DNA of 7,197 nt from Campylobacterales bacterium (GTDB lineage: Bacteria; Campylobacterota; Campylobacteria; Campylobacterales; JALSKU01), in the NCBI GenBank assembly GCA_027038235.1, contig JALVXV010000284.1, positions 1 to 7,197 on the forward strand. The letters run 5' to 3'. The notes under the pieces are model-generated. The model was not told the DNA's origin. It searched no databases and was given only the letters and a program-made list of their open reading frames with translations. The position numbers and the translations under genes were made by a program. This document shows, piece by piece, positions 5,320 to 7,197 of the stretch. Within the stretch, counting starts at the first letter, position 1, and the number at the start of each line of letters is the position of its first letter.

Positions 5320-6515
5320 TAAGAGTAACCCTTTTTACAATTTTTACTATAGTGGCTTTATTTTCGGCAAATATAGATAGCTCTATTAAGAAAAACAAAA
5401 AAATCTTAAAGGTTAAAAAGAGCAGAGCCATAAAGATAAAAGATAAACTTGAAGAGATTGCAACAAGCATAGATAAGAAGAAAAAAGAGATGGCAAATAT
5501 CGAACTGAAGATAAAAAAGACAAACGACTTTCTTATAAAGCAACAAGATGAGTATGCAACAAAGCTTAAAGAGTTACAACAATTACAAAAAAATATAGCC
5601 TCGCTAAATCAGATAAAAAGTAGTACCCAAAGAGAAATTGTAGATATCATCTCAAAAGAGCTTTCAGTAGATATTGTATCAAAGCAGGATAGTTTTGATA
5701 GCTTAGATGAGATTGTTGCAACACAGAGCATAAAGATTTTAAGTAGAATTTTGCAGGAAAAGTTTAATAACATAAAGCAAAAATATATCAAAACCAATAG
5801 AAAAATAGGCACCATATCATCAAGAATTAAAGAGTTGAAAAAATATATAAATAGTATGCAAAAAAAGAAAAAATTACTCTCGCAAATGAAACTAAAAAGA
5901 GTACAAAGTATAAAATATCTAAAAAATAGAAAAATTGCTTATGATAGAAAATTAAATAAGATCATAAATGAACAAAATGCTATCAAGCAGACACTAAATA
6001 GGCTTAATATATTAAAACTAAATTATCAAAAACGAAAAAGGAATCTTAAAAGGATTAAGATAAAAAATATCAATAACCAAACAGTTAAAAAGGTGGGTAA
6101 TTCTTATCAAAAGTCAAAGACAGTTAAATATACAGGAGCAAAAACCATATCCCCATTATCAAACTTTTATATAAAAAGAAAGTATGGAGAGTATTTTGAT
6201 CCAATTTATAAGATAAAGATTTTTAATGAGTCTGTAACATTAAGGTCAATGATAAAAAATGCAAAAGTTAAAAATGTTTTAAATGGAAAAGTTGTCTTTG
6301 CCAAATCAACTCCGATGTTAGAGAATGTAGTTATTGTAGAGAATCAAAATGGGATTCACACCATATATGCACATCTATCTAAGATAGCACCAACTATAAA
6401 AAAGGGGGTTAAGATAAGAAGGGGGTATGTAATTGGAAGGGTAAAAGATGATCTCATTTTTGAAGTTACACAAAAAAATGCTCATATAAATCCACTTGAT
6501 TTGATAAGATTTTAA
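5316..6515 (+). CDS. EnvC-like murein hydrolase activator with degenerate LytM (M23) domain
   Basis: A 399-residue periplasmic protein. A cleavable signal peptide (hydrophobic 4-16, likely cut after FSA at 18) precedes long Lys/Glu/Gln-rich coiled coils at about 22-105 and 140-250, then a basic linker. A C-terminal LytM/M23-type beta domain spans about 275-399. This order and length match EnvC, which FtsEX recruits to activate amidases that split septal peptidoglycan. In the LytM domain the YAHL segment (351-354) and GVKIRRGYVIG (364-374) are recognisable. The first zinc motif HxxxD is replaced by residues around KIFNES (301-306), and HxHFEV by DLIFEV (379-384). I therefore expect no peptidase activity and an activator role. 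The TTG start at 5316 overlaps the ftsX stop in a TTGA arrangement. AAGAAGAG just upstream is a weak ribosome-binding site. The expected partner amidase is not in the window. C. jejuni Cj1275c, annotated as M23 peptidase, is the positional counterpart. Confidence 0.86.
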   Translation: MIRVTLFTIFTIVALFSANIDSSIKKNKKILKVKKSRAIKIKDKLEEIATSIDKKKKEMANIELKIKKTNDFLIKQQDEYATKLKELQQLQKNIASLNQIKSSTQREIVDIISKELSVDIVSKQDSFDSLDEIVATQSIKILSRILQEKFNNIKQKYIKTNRKIGTISSRIKELKKYINSMQKKKKLLSQMKLKRVQSIKYLKNRKIAYDRKLNKIINEQNAIKQTLNRLNILKLNYQKRKRNLKRIKIKNINNQTVKKVGNSYQKSKTVKYTGAKTISPLSNFYIKRKYGEYFDPIYKIKIFNESVTLRSMIKNAKVKNVLNGKVVFAKSTPMLENVVIVENQNGIHTIYAHLSKIAPTIKKGVKIRRGYVIGRVKDDLIFEVTQKNAHINPLDLIRF

Positions 6516-6520
6516 TGAAA

Positions 6521-6533
6521 TTTTTAGTAAAAT
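6521..6533 (+). promoter_or_regulatory. Probable promoter for pyrH
   Basis: In the 45-base gap after the EnvC-like gene, TTTTTAG (6521-6527) is directly followed by TAAAAT (6528-6533), five of six matches to the -10 consensus. There is no good -35 hexamer at 17 bases. This is the same T-run-AG plus -10 arrangement as upstream of the first operon gene. Transcription from about 6540 would leave a leader of about 20 bases holding the AGGAG (6551-6555). pyrH may still also be read through from the upstream operon, since no terminator hairpin is visible in the gap. Confidence 0.5.
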
Positions 6534-6560
6534 GTGCAATTTTATAAGGCAGGAGAAAAA

Positions 6561-7197
6561 ATGAACAAAAGGGTGCTTGTAAAGTTTTCCGGCGAAGCAT
6601 TGGCTATGCAAAATGGTTTTGGTATCGATACTAAGATATTAAAATTTATTGCTAAAGAGATAAAAGAGCTTGTCCAAAACGACATAGAGGTTGGTATTGT
6701 AATAGGTGGAGGAAACTTCATAAGAGGTGTAAGTGCTGCTAAAGATGGTATCATACAAAGAACTAGTGGGGATTATATGGGGATGTTAGCAACTGTCATA
6801 AATGCAGTGGCTATGCAGGAGGCCTTAGAGTATATGGGTCTTCAAGTAAGAGTTCAAAGTGCTATAAAGATGGAGCAGATATGTGAAACTTTTATAGTTA
6901 GAAAAGCAAACAGACACCTAGAAAAGGGAAGAATTGTAATATTTGCAGCAGGTACAGGCAACCCCTTTTTTACAACAGATACTGCTGCTACACTAAGAGC
7001 TATTGAGATTAAGGCATCTATGATAATAAAAGCCACAAAAGTTGATGGAGTATATGATAAAGACCCAAACAGATATAGCGATGCAAAAAAGCTTGATAGG
7101 TTAAGCTATGATGATGCATTAAAAGATAATATAAAAGTAATGGATGATACATCTATTGCTTTAGCAAAAGATAACTCTCTGCCTATTGTTGTTTGCA
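6561..7197 (+). CDS. pyrH: UMP kinase PyrH, C-terminus cut by window edge
   Basis: The window holds 212 codons of a protein normally about 236-241 residues long, so about 25 C-terminal residues are missing. PyrH phosphorylates UMP to UDP with ATP in the cytoplasm. It is the committed step to UTP/CTP and is typically a hexamer regulated by UTP and GTP. The amino-acid-kinase fold motifs are clear: VKFSGEAL at 7-14, IGGGNFIRG at 48-56, GDYMGMLATVIN at 70-81, GTGNPFFTTDTAA at 131-143 (UMP binding), KATKVDGVYDKDP at 157-169 and KVMDDTS near 192-198. The ATG at 6561 has AGGAG (6551-6555) 5 bases upstream. Sequence agreement with the bacterial UMP kinase family is high along the whole visible length, and no defects are seen. 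Its position after ftsX and the EnvC-like gene matches the order recalled for Campylobacter. Confidence 0.96.
   Translation, partial: MNKRVLVKFSGEALAMQNGFGIDTKILKFIAKEIKELVQNDIEVGIVIGGGNFIRGVSAAKDGIIQRTSGDYMGMLATVINAVAMQEALEYMGLQVRVQSAIKMEQICETFIVRKANRHLEKGRIVIFAAGTGNPFFTTDTAATLRAIEIKASMIIKATKVDGVYDKDPNRYSDAKKLDRLSYDDALKDNIKVMDDTSIALAKDNSLPIVVC

Noticed and set aside
6516..6560. A terminator between the EnvC-like gene and pyrH
   Set aside because: The 45 bases contain no GC-rich inverted repeat, only a promoter-like stretch and the pyrH ribosome-binding site.

Overview
The window looks like a low-GC (roughly one third G+C by eye) chromosomal segment from a member of the Campylobacterota (Epsilonproteobacteria). 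This rests on three things: the AT-rich, ATA/AAA-heavy codon use; the long (390-residue) TrmB form; and the gene order rodA <- | -> RluA-type pseudouridine synthase - fibronectin-III lipoprotein - trmB - ftsE - ftsX - EnvC-like protein - pyrH. From memory, the same order surrounds the Cj1282-Cj1274 region of Campylobacter jejuni. I cannot place it to genus. No transposase, integrase, RNA gene or CRISPR is visible, and this is core rather than accessory DNA.

Layout: bases 1-374 carry the N-terminal third of RodA on the minus strand, running off the left edge. Bases 375-504 are a divergent intergenic region with a four-copy 7-bp tandem repeat, an imperfect inverted copy of it and a probable promoter for the rightward genes. 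From 505 to 6515 five densely packed plus-strand genes and their partner run as one apparent operon: RluA-family synthase, FlpA-like lipoprotein, TrmB, FtsE, FtsX and a degenerate-LytM EnvC-like protein. Neighbours overlap by 53, 8, 14 and 4 bases, with one 9-base gap. A 45-base gap with its own probable promoter then leads to pyrH (UMP kinase), which is cut at the right edge about 25 residues short of the usual length.

How the genes fit together: FtsE (ATPase), FtsX (membrane partner) and the EnvC-like periplasmic coiled-coil protein make a complete amidase-activation module for septal peptidoglycan splitting, encoded in order with overlapping frames. RodA, divergently encoded, is the elongation glycosyltransferase. 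The RluA-type enzyme and TrmB are RNA modification enzymes (pseudouridine and m7G46 respectively), and the FN3 lipoprotein between them is the ortholog-in-position of the C. jejuni adhesin FlpA.

I found no undescribed multi-gene system. The points most worth a second look are the heptamer repeat and its inverted copy, the WRPHP motif of the FlpA-like lipoprotein, the unusually long synthase/lipoprotein overlap that starts just after an A8 tract, and the loss of zinc ligands in the EnvC-like protein.
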